Source: Planctomycetota bacterium (lineage in GTDB: Bacteria > Planctomycetota > UBA1135 > GCA-002686595). Taken from it: a DNA stretch of 64,000 bases. The notes below the pieces were generated by a model. It did no database searches and was not told the DNA's origin. It saw nothing but the letters and a program-made list of their open reading frames with translations. This document shows positions 52,468 to 61,220 of this stretch, piece after piece. The first letter of the stretch is position 1, and the number at the start of each line of letters is the position of its first letter. The position numbers and the translations under genes were made by a program. Location of the stretch: assembly GCA_002862085.1 (NCBI GenBank), contig PKCK01000061.1:62001-126000 (forward strand), in the 5' to 3' direction.

Positions 52468-53552
52468 GCGTCGCTCCGCGCGTCCTCGTCAGCGGCGTCG
52501 TCCTCGGCCAGCCCATGGGCGGTGTTCGTCGGCACAACGCGGAGCTCCTACCGCGGCTCGCGGAGCGCCTCCGGGCGGCGGGCGGCGGGCTCGGTGTCCT
52601 CGAGGGCGCGGTCCCGATCCCGTTCGAACTCCCTGACGTCGTCGAACGAATCCCCTCCGACGTCCCTTACCAGCCGCCGCACATGCGCGCCCTGGCGGAA
52701 TCGCGCGCGCTCCGCGAGGCCCTCGCCGCGGCGGCGGCCGCTGGCCGGGCCTTCGATCTCGTGCACACGGCCCATCTGCCCGCGCCGCGCGACCTCGGCG
52801 TCCCGGTCACGCGGACGGTTCACGATCTGCGCAGCATCGACCTCGAGCGCGCACCCTTCGTCCGGCGGCTCATCGGCGGACGCGTGCTGCGCCGCGCGCT
52901 CGAAGGAGCCCGCGCCGTGGGCGTCGTGAGCGACTGGATGGCCTCGCGCGTCCTCGAGGAGTGGCCCGCACTCGAGGGGCGCGTGCACGTCATCGGGAAC
53001 GGCGCCGATCATCTGCCGATCCTGCCCCGCGAGCCCGCGGACCCGGGCTTCGCGCTGCACGTCGGACACGTCGAGCCACGCAAGGGGCTGGAGGCCCTCG
53101 TGCGGAGCCTCGGCCACGCACGCGGCCCGGAGCGGGTCGTCCTCGCGGGCCGCGCGGTCGCGCGTGAGCTCGACCGGCTCCGCGGGATCGCGTTCGAGCT
53201 CGGCGTCGCGGACAGGCTCGAGCACGTCACTCCCGGGGACGACGAGGCCCTCGCGAGGCTCCTCGCCACCGCGCGCGTCGCCGTCTTCCCGTCGCGCCTC
53301 GAAGGCTGCGGGATCGGACCGCTCGAGGCTCTGCGCGCAGGCTGTCCGACGGCCGTCTCCGACATCCCCGCTCACCGCGAGGTGGCCGGGCCGGGCGCGG
53401 AGCGCTTCCAGGTCGGCGACGTGGACGAGCTCGTCGACGCGATGGACCGGGCGCTCGCCGCTCCCTCGCCCGCCCTGGAGCCGCGAACGTGGGACAGCGC
53501 TGCCGACGCCTGGTTCGAGATGCTCGCGGCGGCCGCCCGCGGCTCCTCCTGA
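52464..53552 (+). CDS. Glycosyltransferase (GT4-like, copy 2)
   Basis: The ATG overlapping the previous stop gives MSVAPRVLVSGVVLGQPMGG. The 362-aa product is GT-B: FDLVHTAHLP, then VHVIGNGADHLPI and ALHVGHVEPRKGLEALVRSL (nucleotide-sugar domain), and SRLEGCGIGPLEALRAGCPTAV with E-x7-E. It likely acts with the upstream enzyme on the same glycan. Its stop abuts the stop of the convergent gene; the six bases TGATCA serve both. Confidence 0.87.
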   Translation: MSVAPRVLVSGVVLGQPMGGVRRHNAELLPRLAERLRAAGGGLGVLEGAVPIPFELPDVVERIPSDVPYQPPHMRALAESRALREALAAAAAAGRAFDLVHTAHLPAPRDLGVPVTRTVHDLRSIDLERAPFVRRLIGGRVLRRALEGARAVGVVSDWMASRVLEEWPALEGRVHVIGNGADHLPILPREPADPGFALHVGHVEPRKGLEALVRSLGHARGPERVVLAGRAVARELDRLRGIAFELGVADRLEHVTPGDDEALARLLATARVAVFPSRLEGCGIGPLEALRAGCPTAVSDIPAHREVAGPGAERFQVGDVDELVDAMDRALAAPSPALEPRTWDSAADAWFEMLAAAARGSS

Positions 53553-54614
53553 TCAGCGCGTCAGCAGCCGTTCGTAGAGCTCGAGGTGAGCGGCGATCTC
53601 GTCCGCGAGCGTCGGGCGCGGCAGCGCCGTCACCCCTGGCCCGGGACAGCCACCCCTGCGCGTCGGCTCTCCGGCCCGGTCCATCTCCTGGAGGATCGCG
53701 GCGAGCTCCTCGGCGCTCCTGAAGAGCCGGCCCTCCTCGGCTCCCGCCAGGAGCTGCTGATTGCCCGCGTTGTCCCGCGCGACGACGGGCACGCCGAGCG
53801 CGAGAGCCTCGAGGATCGTGCGCGACTCTCCCTCCGTGACGCTCGTGTTCAGCGCCGCGTCCGCCTGCGACAGGGTCCGGAGCGCCGCGTCGTGCGAGAG
53901 CGCGTCCTGGAGCACGACGTTCCTCATCCCGTCGACGCGGCGCGCGACTCCTTCCGCGTACTCCGCGTCCACGACGTCGCCCGCGATCAGCAGACGCCAC
54001 GCCGCAGCCGCGTCGGACGAGGACGCGAGGCGCGCGAAGGCGTCGAGGGCCATGTGCACGTCCTTCACCGGCCTGAGCCCCGCGAGGAGCACCGCCACGC
54101 GGGTTCGCGCTGGAAGGGCTCCGAGGACATCGAACTCCCCACCGCTCGCCCCCGCGACGAGCCGCTCGAGGCGATCAGGATCGAGGCCCTGGGCGATCCG
54201 CGCGACGCGGTCTCCGTGGCCTCCGCGGACGAGGGCCGCCTCCTGGTGAGCGGAGAGGGCGATGATCGCGTCGGCCCGGCCGAGGTTCGCGTCGACCTCG
54301 TCGGTCCAGTCCTCCAGATCGGTCCCCGTCACCGTGATGACCAGCGGCGCTCCGCTGGCCTCGGCGCACGCCCTGGCCGCCGTGGCGCTCGGCCCCGCGT
54401 GGAGCGCGTGGCAGAGGTCGGGAGCATCGACCTCGTCGCGCCAGTCGCCTGAAGGGCCGACGAACAGGGCCGAGAGTCCGCGCTCCCCGAGCCCCTCGAT
54501 CAGCGCGCGCGCGGCCACGGCGTTCCCCGCCGCGGCGCCGAGTTCGTAGCGCGCGAAGAGCGCCACGCGTCTGCCGCGCGGCGCTCTCCTCGGATCCTGC
54601 TCGCCGCCCTCCAT
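53553..54614 (-). CDS. Glycosyltransferase (GT4-like, copy 3)
   Basis: The 353-aa protein is GT-B: FARYELGAAAGNAVAARALIEGL with the N-terminal nucleotide fold, PLVITVTGTDLEDW in the middle, then VAVLLAGLRPVKDVHMALDAFARL and TEGESRTILEALALGVPVVARDNAGN with E-x7-E. VAVLLAGLRPVKDV is typical of group-1 glycosyltransferases. It follows the 986-aa surface protein by 11 bp in the same orientation, so may modify it or share its promoter. Confidence 0.85.
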   Translation of the reverse strand: MEGGEQDPRRAPRGRRVALFARYELGAAAGNAVAARALIEGLGERGLSALFVGPSGDWRDEVDAPDLCHALHAGPSATAARACAEASGAPLVITVTGTDLEDWTDEVDANLGRADAIIALSAHQEAALVRGGHGDRVARIAQGLDPDRLERLVAGASGGEFDVLGALPARTRVAVLLAGLRPVKDVHMALDAFARLASSSDAAAAWRLLIAGDVVDAEYAEGVARRVDGMRNVVLQDALSHDAALRTLSQADAALNTSVTEGESRTILEALALGVPVVARDNAGNQQLLAGAEEGRLFRSAEELAAILQEMDRAGEPTRRGGCPGPGVTALPRPTLADEIAAHLELYERLLTR

Positions 54615-54625
54615 GGGCGGTCACC

Positions 54626-57586
54626 TCACTTGATCGGGCGGGTGAAGTCGAGCACGAGGTTCTCGTCGCCGTTCGGCCCGAGGTTGAACTCCACCTGGAT
54701 CATGCCCTGGGACCCGGTCCAGGTCTCCGCCCGGTACGTGCCCGGCATCAGGCCCTCGACGCTGAAGGTCAGCTCGTCCGGGTCCACCGGGGTCCAGCCC
54801 TCCCCGCGTCCGCCGCCGGTGTCGACGCGGAAGAACAGACGGTCGCGGTTCGCGCCGTCGGGCGGGACGACGGTGCCCCTGCAAGGGACCGCGGGCTGGA
54901 GCTCCGCGACCAGGGTCTCGCCGGCGTCCCGCTCGCTGACCTCGAGGCGGACCGTTCCGTAGCCCTCCTTCGTCACCTGGACCGTGCGCTCGTCGCCGTC
55001 GGGCACGACGAAGCTCGCCAGGCCCTTCGCGTCCGTGGTCTTCTCGGTCCCGCCGCGCCAGCTGCGGCGCCCCTTGCCGCGCATCTTGACCTCCGCGCCG
55101 GGCACGGGCGCACCGGTCTCCTTGTCCACGACCGCGATCTGCACGCGCTGGTAGTTGAGATCGAGGTCGATCCGCGTGGTCTGCTCCGCCTGGGGACGCT
55201 TCCACTCGTCGTACACCTTCTGGTTCACGAGCTCACCGTCGTCCACCGGGACCGGACCCGTGATACGGATCCCGACGCGCTTCATCGTGGAGATCTGCGG
55301 CGTCTCGAACTCGCCGACCGAGTTGGTCTCGAGCACGAGCTCCTCCTCGAGCCCCCGGACCTCCACCTTCAGCCCCGGGACCCCTGCTCCGTTGGCCGTG
55401 ATCCGTCCGGCGAAGCTGCCGGTCGGCCCCTCGCCCTCCGGCGAGAGCTGCACGTCCAGGAAGTTGTCCTTCGCGACCTCCACCTCGACGGCGCGATCGT
55501 CGAGGACCTTCGGCTCCTTCTGATCGATGACGATCGAGATCGGGTCGCCCTGGAGCCAGCGCTCCATGATCGTCGCGCGGTACTTGCCCGGAGCGACTCC
55601 CGTGAAGCGGAAGCGTCCCTCCAGGTTGGTGAGCGCCGTGCGCGGCGGCGAGGTCATCTGCAGCTTCGGCCTCTCCTCCACGTGCCGCAGCGCGATCATG
55701 TAGAGCCCCGGCGGGTTCTCGCCGGCCCAGCTCACGCGCCCGGTCAGGGTGCACCGCGCAGGCAGCGCGACGGCCACGTCGATGGACCCGTCCACGAAGG
55801 CGAGGTCGTCGGCCACGTCCTCGTAGGAGCTGCCGTGCTCGGGGTGTTCGACCACGACCGAGACGCCGCCGAAGAAGGAGCGGCCCGACTTCACGTCCTG
55901 GAGGAAGGTGCTCGACACCGGCCCGAGCTCGGCGACGCCCTCCTCGTCGGTGAAGCCCCCGGCGTACGAGCCCATGAAGGCGCCCTTCGGCCCCATGAGC
56001 ATCGCGTGCGCCTGGGGGAGCAGCTCGCCGGTGGCCTCATCGGTGACCGTCACGCGGATCACGTTGCCGCGCGTCATGGTGAGGGTCAGGCTGGTGCCGT
56101 CGCCGGTGTGCGTCACCTCGCCGAAGGCCGGGGCGTAGCCCGGAGCGCGGGCCTCGACGCTCCAGTCGCCGTAGGTGACGTTGCCGACCTCGTAGTCGCC
56201 CGGCTCCACCTCCCGCGACTTGGCGGGCTCGGGGTCGAAGCCGTCGAACATGTTCATGACGAGCATGGCCTCGACCATCTCGTTCTCACCGCCGGTCTCG
56301 GTGAAGCGCACGTCGCCGCCCCCGATGGGCTCGCCCTCCTCGTCGCGTAGCTTGACGAGCACCGGGGTCGCCGTGGCGAGCACGATGTCGACGACGTCGC
56401 CGACGCCGGCCGCCTCGGCCACGGTCCAGGTCTCGCTGCTCGTGCGCCTCGCGATGCCGAGCAGCCGCCCCTCCTCGGGGATGCCCTCGACGCTGTAGCG
56501 ACCGGCCTCGTCGGTGACGCCAGCGGGCTGCATGAGACCCACCGGAACGAGGGGGTTGAGCGCGCCGGCCGAGACCTCGACGCCGGCGACGGGACGGCCG
56601 GCGCCGTCGGTGACCTTGCCGGTCACCTCGCGGCCGAAGAGCAACTCGAGCTCGCCGACGTCCTTCTCCTCGCCCGCGGCGAGGTCGATGGGACCGAAGG
56701 GCGCGGCGACGTGCTTGGGGTAGTCCGCGCCACCGGAGACCGCGCCGGGCGTGACCCCCTCGAGGCGGAAGGTCCCGTCCGCGGCGGAGTAGGTCGTCGG
56801 GACGGGGAAGCGCTCGAGCACCTGGAAGGCGCGGCGCGGTATGTCGAAGGCCAGCTTGCGATCGTCTTCCTCACCGCCGGCCAGGACCGTGCCCTCACGC
56901 AGGTCGAGGACGCCGCTCTGGACGATCACCTCGGGGATCGGCAGCGCGCGGATCCGCGCGCCCGCGACGGGCTCGCCGTCCTCGTCGATGACCGTGCCGA
57001 CCAGGGTCCCGAAGGCCGGGAGGACGATGTCGCCGACGTCGGTGAGCTCGCCGTGTTCGAGGGCGTGCTCGATGAAGCGAACCGTGGCGCGCCCGGTTCC
57101 CCGGCCGATGTTGAGCGCGTGATAAGCGGTCTGGCGCGCGTCGTCGAGGAGGAAGCGGCCCTCCTCGTCGGTGAAGGCCTCCCCGATCTCCGGGCTCTCG
57201 AGCCCCATGGCCGAGTGCTCCACCTTCATGATGCTCGAGAGGTCCACCTCGAGGAGCTCGACGCGCATCGCGACGACGGGGGTCCCGTCCTCCTCGACGA
57301 TACGGCCGGTGACGCCGGCGAGCTTGCCCGCCCAGGGGTGCGCACCGTCGTCCAGGGCCCCGTCGCCCACGACGGCAGCGTCCACCGCCGCGCGATCGTC
57401 GTCGCCGTCGCCGTCGCCCACGCTGACGAGCTCCGCCGGTGCCGCCGGCTCCTCCGGCGCGTCCTGAGCATCCGTTCGGCCGAGGTCCTGGCCAGGAGGC
57501 GTCGAGGGCCCTCCGCCGATGATGAAGAAACCTGCGGCCGCGACGACGATCGCGGCCAGGACGAGGAGGGAGGCTTTGCTACGCAT
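54626..57586 (-). CDS. Large secreted carboxypeptidase-regulatory-like repeat protein
   Basis: The 986-aa protein starts MRSKASLLVLAAIVVAAAGFFIIGG, an N-terminal membrane anchor or signal. A low-complexity acidic linker follows (GDGDGDDDRAA). The rest is a string of carboxypeptidase-regulatory-like sandwiches; examples are GTVIDEDGEPVAGARIRALP, GKVTDGAGRPVAGVEVSAGAL and VDKETGAPVPGAEVKMRGKG. No catalytic motif. Probably a surface or periplasmic protein. The paralogous gene is at 18704. A TACACT element lies 43 nt upstream of the ATG, so this transcript would have a short leader containing a hairpin. Confidence 0.78.
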   Translation of the reverse strand: MRSKASLLVLAAIVVAAAGFFIIGGGPSTPPGQDLGRTDAQDAPEEPAAPAELVSVGDGDGDDDRAAVDAAVVGDGALDDGAHPWAGKLAGVTGRIVEEDGTPVVAMRVELLEVDLSSIMKVEHSAMGLESPEIGEAFTDEEGRFLLDDARQTAYHALNIGRGTGRATVRFIEHALEHGELTDVGDIVLPAFGTLVGTVIDEDGEPVAGARIRALPIPEVIVQSGVLDLREGTVLAGGEEDDRKLAFDIPRRAFQVLERFPVPTTYSAADGTFRLEGVTPGAVSGGADYPKHVAAPFGPIDLAAGEEKDVGELELLFGREVTGKVTDGAGRPVAGVEVSAGALNPLVPVGLMQPAGVTDEAGRYSVEGIPEEGRLLGIARRTSSETWTVAEAAGVGDVVDIVLATATPVLVKLRDEEGEPIGGGDVRFTETGGENEMVEAMLVMNMFDGFDPEPAKSREVEPGDYEVGNVTYGDWSVEARAPGYAPAFGEVTHTGDGTSLTLTMTRGNVIRVTVTDEATGELLPQAHAMLMGPKGAFMGSYAGGFTDEEGVAELGPVSSTFLQDVKSGRSFFGGVSVVVEHPEHGSSYEDVADDLAFVDGSIDVAVALPARCTLTGRVSWAGENPPGLYMIALRHVEERPKLQMTSPPRTALTNLEGRFRFTGVAPGKYRATIMERWLQGDPISIVIDQKEPKVLDDRAVEVEVAKDNFLDVQLSPEGEGPTGSFAGRITANGAGVPGLKVEVRGLEEELVLETNSVGEFETPQISTMKRVGIRITGPVPVDDGELVNQKVYDEWKRPQAEQTTRIDLDLNYQRVQIAVVDKETGAPVPGAEVKMRGKGRRSWRGGTEKTTDAKGLASFVVPDGDERTVQVTKEGYGTVRLEVSERDAGETLVAELQPAVPCRGTVVPPDGANRDRLFFRVDTGGGRGEGWTPVDPDELTFSVEGLMPGTYRAETWTGSQGMIQVEFNLGPNGDENLVLDFTRPIK

Positions 57587-57605
57587 GGGATCCGGGCAGG
57601 GGACG

Positions 57606-57627
57606 GGCGCGCTCTACGAGGCGCGCC
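57606..57627 (-). promoter_or_regulatory. Leader hairpin upstream of the large surface protein
   Basis: In the transcript, 57627-57621 and 57612-57606 form a 7-bp GC stem with an 8-nt loop, between the possible -10 (57635-57630) and the ATG at 57586. It may affect translation; it may also be chance. Confidence 0.3.
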
Positions 57628-57629
57628 AC

Positions 57630-57635
57630 AGTGTA
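57630..57635 (-). promoter_or_regulatory. TANNNT -10-like element (TACACT), leadered transcript
   Basis: TACACT reads on the minus strand 43 nt before the ATG at 57586. Unlike most elements here it implies a ~35-nt leader. Confidence 0.35.
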
Positions 57636-57737
57636 TTTCGCGCCGGATCGCTCTCGAGATCCGGGGTCGGTGAAGCACCGTGCAGATCGGGCAGCCGATC
57701 GCAGACCGAGACGGTCGGCTGGCCGGCCCGGGCCCGC

Positions 57738-58487
57738 TCAGCTCGCCAGGAGGAAGGCTCCGTAAGCGGCGCTCGCGACGACCAGGAGCGCCCCGAGGCC
57801 GACCACGAGCTTCGAGGCTCCCCCGAGCTGCGCGATGTCGGTGCCCCCGCTGCGGGTCTTCGCGTACTGGAGGACCGGCCGCCCCGTCTCGTCGGAGACG
57901 CCTCCGCCGGTGGCGGGGCGCGTACTGGCGCCCACGGCCGCCTGGCGCCGCGCGGCGCGGTCCGCGCTCGCCCGCGCTCCCGCGCGATCGGGCGAGACCG
58001 CCTCGGCGGGCGACGGAGGCCGCGCCGGTGTCACCGGCGCCGCGATCGCTTCGTCCAGGTCGGCTCCGAACTCCAGTTCGAGTCCGTCGTCGTCGCTCGA
58101 GGACTCCGGCACGGGCGTCCCCGCGGACTCCTCCTCGAAGTCATCCGCGAACTCGAGGTCCTCCCCCGCCCCATCCGTCCCTGAGGCCTCCTCGGTGATC
58201 TCGTCCCTGAGACGGAGCTCGACGTCGCCCAGGACGAAGGTGTCGCCGTCGCGGACCTCTGCCTTACGGACCCGTTCGCCGCCGACGAACACGCCGTTGC
58301 TGGAGTCGAGGTCGACGACGCCCCAGACACCAGGTTCGGCCCGGGGCACGAGCCGCGCGTGACGCCGACTGATGGACGCCTCCGCGATGGTGACGTCGGC
58401 CTCCGAAGAGCGCCCGATCACCGACGTGCCCTCGAGATGGAACGACTCGCCGATGGAGGCGCCGGAGAGCACGAAGAGGCGAGCCAT
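57738..58487 (-). CDS. FHA-domain protein with C-terminal membrane anchor
   Basis: The ATG at 58487 (TATCAT ends 8 nt upstream) gives MARLFVLSGASIGESFHLEG. The forkhead-associated domain spans ~1-95, with the phosphothreonine-binding set R26 (IGRS), S40/R41/H43 (SISRRH) and N64 (SSNG). An acidic linker follows (EDLEFADDFEEE), then a variable part, and one hydrophobic C-terminal helix (LVVGLGALLVVASAAYGAFL) for tail anchoring. It probably reads phosphothreonine marks at the membrane; no Ser/Thr kinase is adjacent. 249 aa. Confidence 0.88.
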   Translation of the reverse strand: MARLFVLSGASIGESFHLEGTSVIGRSSEADVTIAEASISRRHARLVPRAEPGVWGVVDLDSSNGVFVGGERVRKAEVRDGDTFVLGDVELRLRDEITEEASGTDGAGEDLEFADDFEEESAGTPVPESSSDDDGLELEFGADLDEAIAAPVTPARPPSPAEAVSPDRAGARASADRAARRQAAVGASTRPATGGGVSDETGRPVLQYAKTRSGGTDIAQLGGASKLVVGLGALLVVASAAYGAFLLAS

Positions 58488-58495
58488 GGGGCCGG

Positions 58496-58501
58496 ATGAT
58501 A
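58496..58501 (-). promoter_or_regulatory. TANNNT -10-like element (TATCAT), FHA gene
   Basis: TATCAT matches TATAAT at five of six positions and ends 8 nt before the ATG at 58487. Confidence 0.5.
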
Positions 58502-58547
58502 GCGATTTCCGCGCCACGGCCGTCCGGGAGGCCGAGTGGACACCTGC

Positions 58548-58553
58548 TATCCT
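58548..58553 (+). promoter_or_regulatory. TANNNT -10-like element (TATCCT)
   Basis: TATCCT ends 32 nt before the ATG at 58586 but only 5 nt before an in-frame TTG at 58559. Either the gene has a short leader or it starts at TTG; cannot be decided. Confidence 0.4.
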
Positions 58554-58585
58554 GGGCGTTGCAGAGCCTCTGCCACGAACACCCC

Positions 58586-59479
58586 ATGGTCCCCGCGCCC
58601 TCCCACGACGCGCCCGACATCGCCACCGGCCCGCGCGCGCTCGCTCTCCAGGTCCAAGGGCTCGTCCGCGTCTACCGCGTCGGACTGCGGCGTCGACCCC
58701 ATGTCGCGCTGCGCGGCATCGACCTCGAGTTGGCTCCGGGCCGCACCATCGGCTTCGTGGGGCCGAACGGGTCCGGTAAGTCGACGCTGCTCCGCATCCT
58801 GGCGGGGGTGGATCGGCCCACCGCGGGCGCGGCTCGCGTCTTCGGGGCGCCGCCTTCCTCGAGGGCGGCGAGGGAGCGACTCTCCTACCTTCCCGACGGC
58901 GACCCCTTCCCTGGAGAATTGCAGGCGCTCGCCGCCCTCACCCTCGTGGCGCGGCTCCGGGGCTTCAGGGGCTTCAAGGCGAGGGCTCTGGCCGAGGAAG
59001 GGCTCGCCGCGGTCGAGCTGAGCGATCGCGCGGGCACCCGCCTGGGCGCCTTTTCCAGGGGCATGCATCGCCGCTTCGGCCTGGCCCAGGCATTCCTCGG
59101 CGCGCCTGACCTCGTGCTGCTCGACGAACCGACCGCGGGACTCGACGCCCCGGGCTTCGACGCCCTCGCCCGTCTGCTGGAGGCGGCCCGCATGCGGGGA
59201 GCGACCGTCGCACTGGCGAGCCACGTCCCCGCGGACCTCGTGGATCACTGCGACGAGGCCGTGCTCCTCGTCGACGGCGCGATCCAGGCCCGCGCGGACG
59301 CCCGCGAACTGCTCGGGGACCGCGATCTTTCGGAGCTCGTCATCAGGGGCGGCGCCGAATCCGCCGCGCGCGCGGGGGAGATCCTAAAGGCGGCCGGCAT
59401 CGAGGTCACCAGCGCAGCGCCCGCGCGCCGCTCCCTCGCGGACCTCTATCGAGGCTCGGGCTGGGAGCGCGACCGTTGA
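58586..59479 (+). CDS. ABC transporter ATP-binding protein
   Basis: Product of 297 aa from ATG 58586. Walker A GPNGSGKST is at residues 59-67, Walker B is in DLVLLDEPTAGLD, and the switch His is in ASHVP. The signature motif is diverged: FSRGMHRRFGLAQA instead of LSGGQ, as in CcmA/Nod-type and lantibiotic exporters (LSxGM). So this is an ABC-2 type exporter ATPase. Its stop overlaps the next start (TTGA), and that gene encodes a membrane protein, probably its permease. An in-frame TTG at 58559 could add 9 residues. Confidence 0.88.
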   Translation: MVPAPSHDAPDIATGPRALALQVQGLVRVYRVGLRRRPHVALRGIDLELAPGRTIGFVGPNGSGKSTLLRILAGVDRPTAGAARVFGAPPSSRAARERLSYLPDGDPFPGELQALAALTLVARLRGFRGFKARALAEEGLAAVELSDRAGTRLGAFSRGMHRRFGLAQAFLGAPDLVLLDEPTAGLDAPGFDALARLLEAARMRGATVALASHVPADLVDHCDEAVLLVDGAIQARADARELLGDRDLSELVIRGGAESAARAGEILKAAGIEVTSAAPARRSLADLYRGSGWERDR

Positions 59480-60552
59480 GCATCGGACTCACCCTGCTGT
59501 CGGCAAGACGGGTGACTCGGCCCGTCGTGGCGGCCGTCGTCTTGGTGGCTGCAGCTCTACCCCTGCTGGACCCAGCGGAGACGCGCCTCGAGGGGCTACC
59601 GGCGGCGCTCCAAGTCACCGAGACCGGCGCGGCCTCGACCGGCTGGATCGCCGCCCTGCTGGTCGCGACCGCCTGGGCCGCGACGAGCGGCGCACGGCTG
59701 GTCCAGCGCTGGTACGACGGAGAATCGGCGTGGCTCGCGCCGACCCGGCCCACGCGCCTCGCCCTGGCAGCGGCAGGCGTCCTCGGGATCTCCCTGGGCA
59801 GCGCCGCGCTGGCCCTTCCCCCCATGGTCCCCTTCGCGATCCTGCCAGCGGAAGGTGCTGACCCCCTGCTCGAGCGGGAGCTCGCAGCGGGCCCCCAGCG
59901 CTCTGTGGTGCTGGCACCGGGCGACACTTCGGGGATCGCGCTCCCGCCCGTGTCCGTCGTCGCGGCGCATCGGCTGCGCGTGCGCCTGATGCCGACCGTC
60001 GGCGGCCTCGGCGCAACGACGGACGCGAGGCTGACGGTCCGGGACGCCGAAGGTGATGCAGCCTCGACCGATACGGTTTTCGTAGGCGGCCGTCGGTGGG
60101 CGGAGTTCCCCCTGCCTCCAGGCGGAGAGCTGCTCGTCGTGACGAACGTCGGCGAGGGGGCCCTCGCCGTGCTCGGGCCGCAGCCGGTCGAGATCTGGCG
60201 CCCCTCGGACGCCTTCGCAGGGGGGCACCTGCGCGCCGCGGCGCTCGCGGCCCTCTGGGTGGCAGCGATCGGCGCTTTGGCTGCGGCCGCGGGCGCATGG
60301 GTGACGCCTCCCATCGCGGGGCTGCTGACGATCGCTGCGGCCCTCCTCGCCGCGACCGGTGCCACGGGCGGCGTACCGGCCCTCTCGCTCCTCGCAGCCG
60401 AGCTCGGGCGCGGGCTCGACGCACTCGGAGAGGGCCGCGCGCCGTCTCGCCCTGGAGCCGGGGCACTGGGGACCGCCGTCGCGACGATCGCCCTCGCCTC
60501 CCTGACCGTTGCCCCTGCCCTGTCGCGCTGGCACCGGGAGGGTCGTCGATGA
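59476..60552 (+). CDS. Membrane protein, probable partner of the ABC ATPase
   Basis: TTG start overlapping the ATPase stop. The 358-aa product has membrane segments near residues 17-32, 57-72, 92-118 and a C-terminal cluster (~255-310, ~335-350). Between them is a periplasmic beta-rich domain with VVLAPGDTSGIALPPVSVVAAHRLRVRL. I do not recognise a family. Its position between an ATPase and another unknown protein suggests it forms the transport or export complex with them. Confidence 0.65.
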   Translation: MSIGLTLLSARRVTRPVVAAVVLVAAALPLLDPAETRLEGLPAALQVTETGAASTGWIAALLVATAWAATSGARLVQRWYDGESAWLAPTRPTRLALAAAGVLGISLGSAALALPPMVPFAILPAEGADPLLERELAAGPQRSVVLAPGDTSGIALPPVSVVAAHRLRVRLMPTVGGLGATTDARLTVRDAEGDAASTDTVFVGGRRWAEFPLPPGGELLVVTNVGEGALAVLGPQPVEIWRPSDAFAGGHLRAAALAALWVAAIGALAAAAGAWVTPPIAGLLTIAAALLAATGATGGVPALSLLAAELGRGLDALGEGRAPSRPGAGALGTAVATIALASLTVAPALSRWHREGRR

Positions 60553-61175
60553 GGCTTCTGCTCCTCGCCGCAGGCCTCCTTTCCCTCGCTGCCGCCGCGG
60601 CGCTCGGCGCGGACGCGGGATTCGGGCTGCCGTCCGAGGACCGCAGCTCCATGTCGCGGCTCCAGCGACTCGCTGGCCCCCTGGGGTCGGCCGCGGCGAG
60701 TGTCCAGTGGATGCGCTTCACCCTGACCGTCCACTCCGGCGATGGGACCCGGGCGCTGGCGACGGGCCAGTCGGCCCTGGCCATGGATCCCTTGGCTCCC
60801 GACGGCTGGCAGCTCCTCGCCCATCACCTCGCCTTCGAGCGCGGATCGTCGGTCGAGGCCGCGAAAGAGGGGGACCGACGGGCTTGGATCGAGGCCGGGT
60901 TGGACTTGCTCGAAGAGGGAGCAGAGGTGTCCCGGTTCCCCGGAGTTCTGCTCTATGACATGGCCCTCGTGGCCCTCTTCTTCGGGACGCTGGCCGAAGA
61001 GGACCGGCCATGGCCTGGGTGTCAGGAGGAGCTCGTGATGCGCGCGATCGCGGGCTTCCGCGGTGCGGCGGCCGCCGGTCACTCGGCGGGACCGCGGGCT
61101 CTCGCTGACGCGCTCGAGATGGCGCAGCAGCTGGGGATCGCGACGGAGAACCGCGGAGAGAATCCGGGACGCTGA
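60549..61175 (+). CDS. Secreted TPR-like protein of the ABC operon
   Basis: The ATG overlaps the previous stop (ATGA). The 208-aa product has a Sec signal (MRLLLLAAGLLSLAAAAAL) and then helical pairs resembling TPR repeats, such as ALATGQSALAMDPLAPDGWQLLAHHLAFE. It probably sits in the periplasm next to the ABC proteins. No family is recognised. The three genes are translationally coupled by 4-bp overlaps. Confidence 0.6.
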   Translation: MRLLLLAAGLLSLAAAAALGADAGFGLPSEDRSSMSRLQRLAGPLGSAAASVQWMRFTLTVHSGDGTRALATGQSALAMDPLAPDGWQLLAHHLAFERGSSVEAAKEGDRRAWIEAGLDLLEEGAEVSRFPGVLLYDMALVALFFGTLAEEDRPWPGCQEELVMRAIAGFRGAAAAGHSAGPRALADALEMAQQLGIATENRGENPGR

Positions 61176-61207
61176 CCCCGAAGCGGACGCGGAAGGCCCC
61201 GCGCTGC

Positions 61208-61213
61208 TAGTCT
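61208..61213 (+). promoter_or_regulatory. TANNNT -10-like element (TAGTCT)
   Basis: TAGTCT ends exactly 7 nt before the GTG of the DedA gene at 61221, supporting GTG initiation and a leaderless transcript. Confidence 0.55.
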
Positions 61214-61220
61214 CGCCGCC

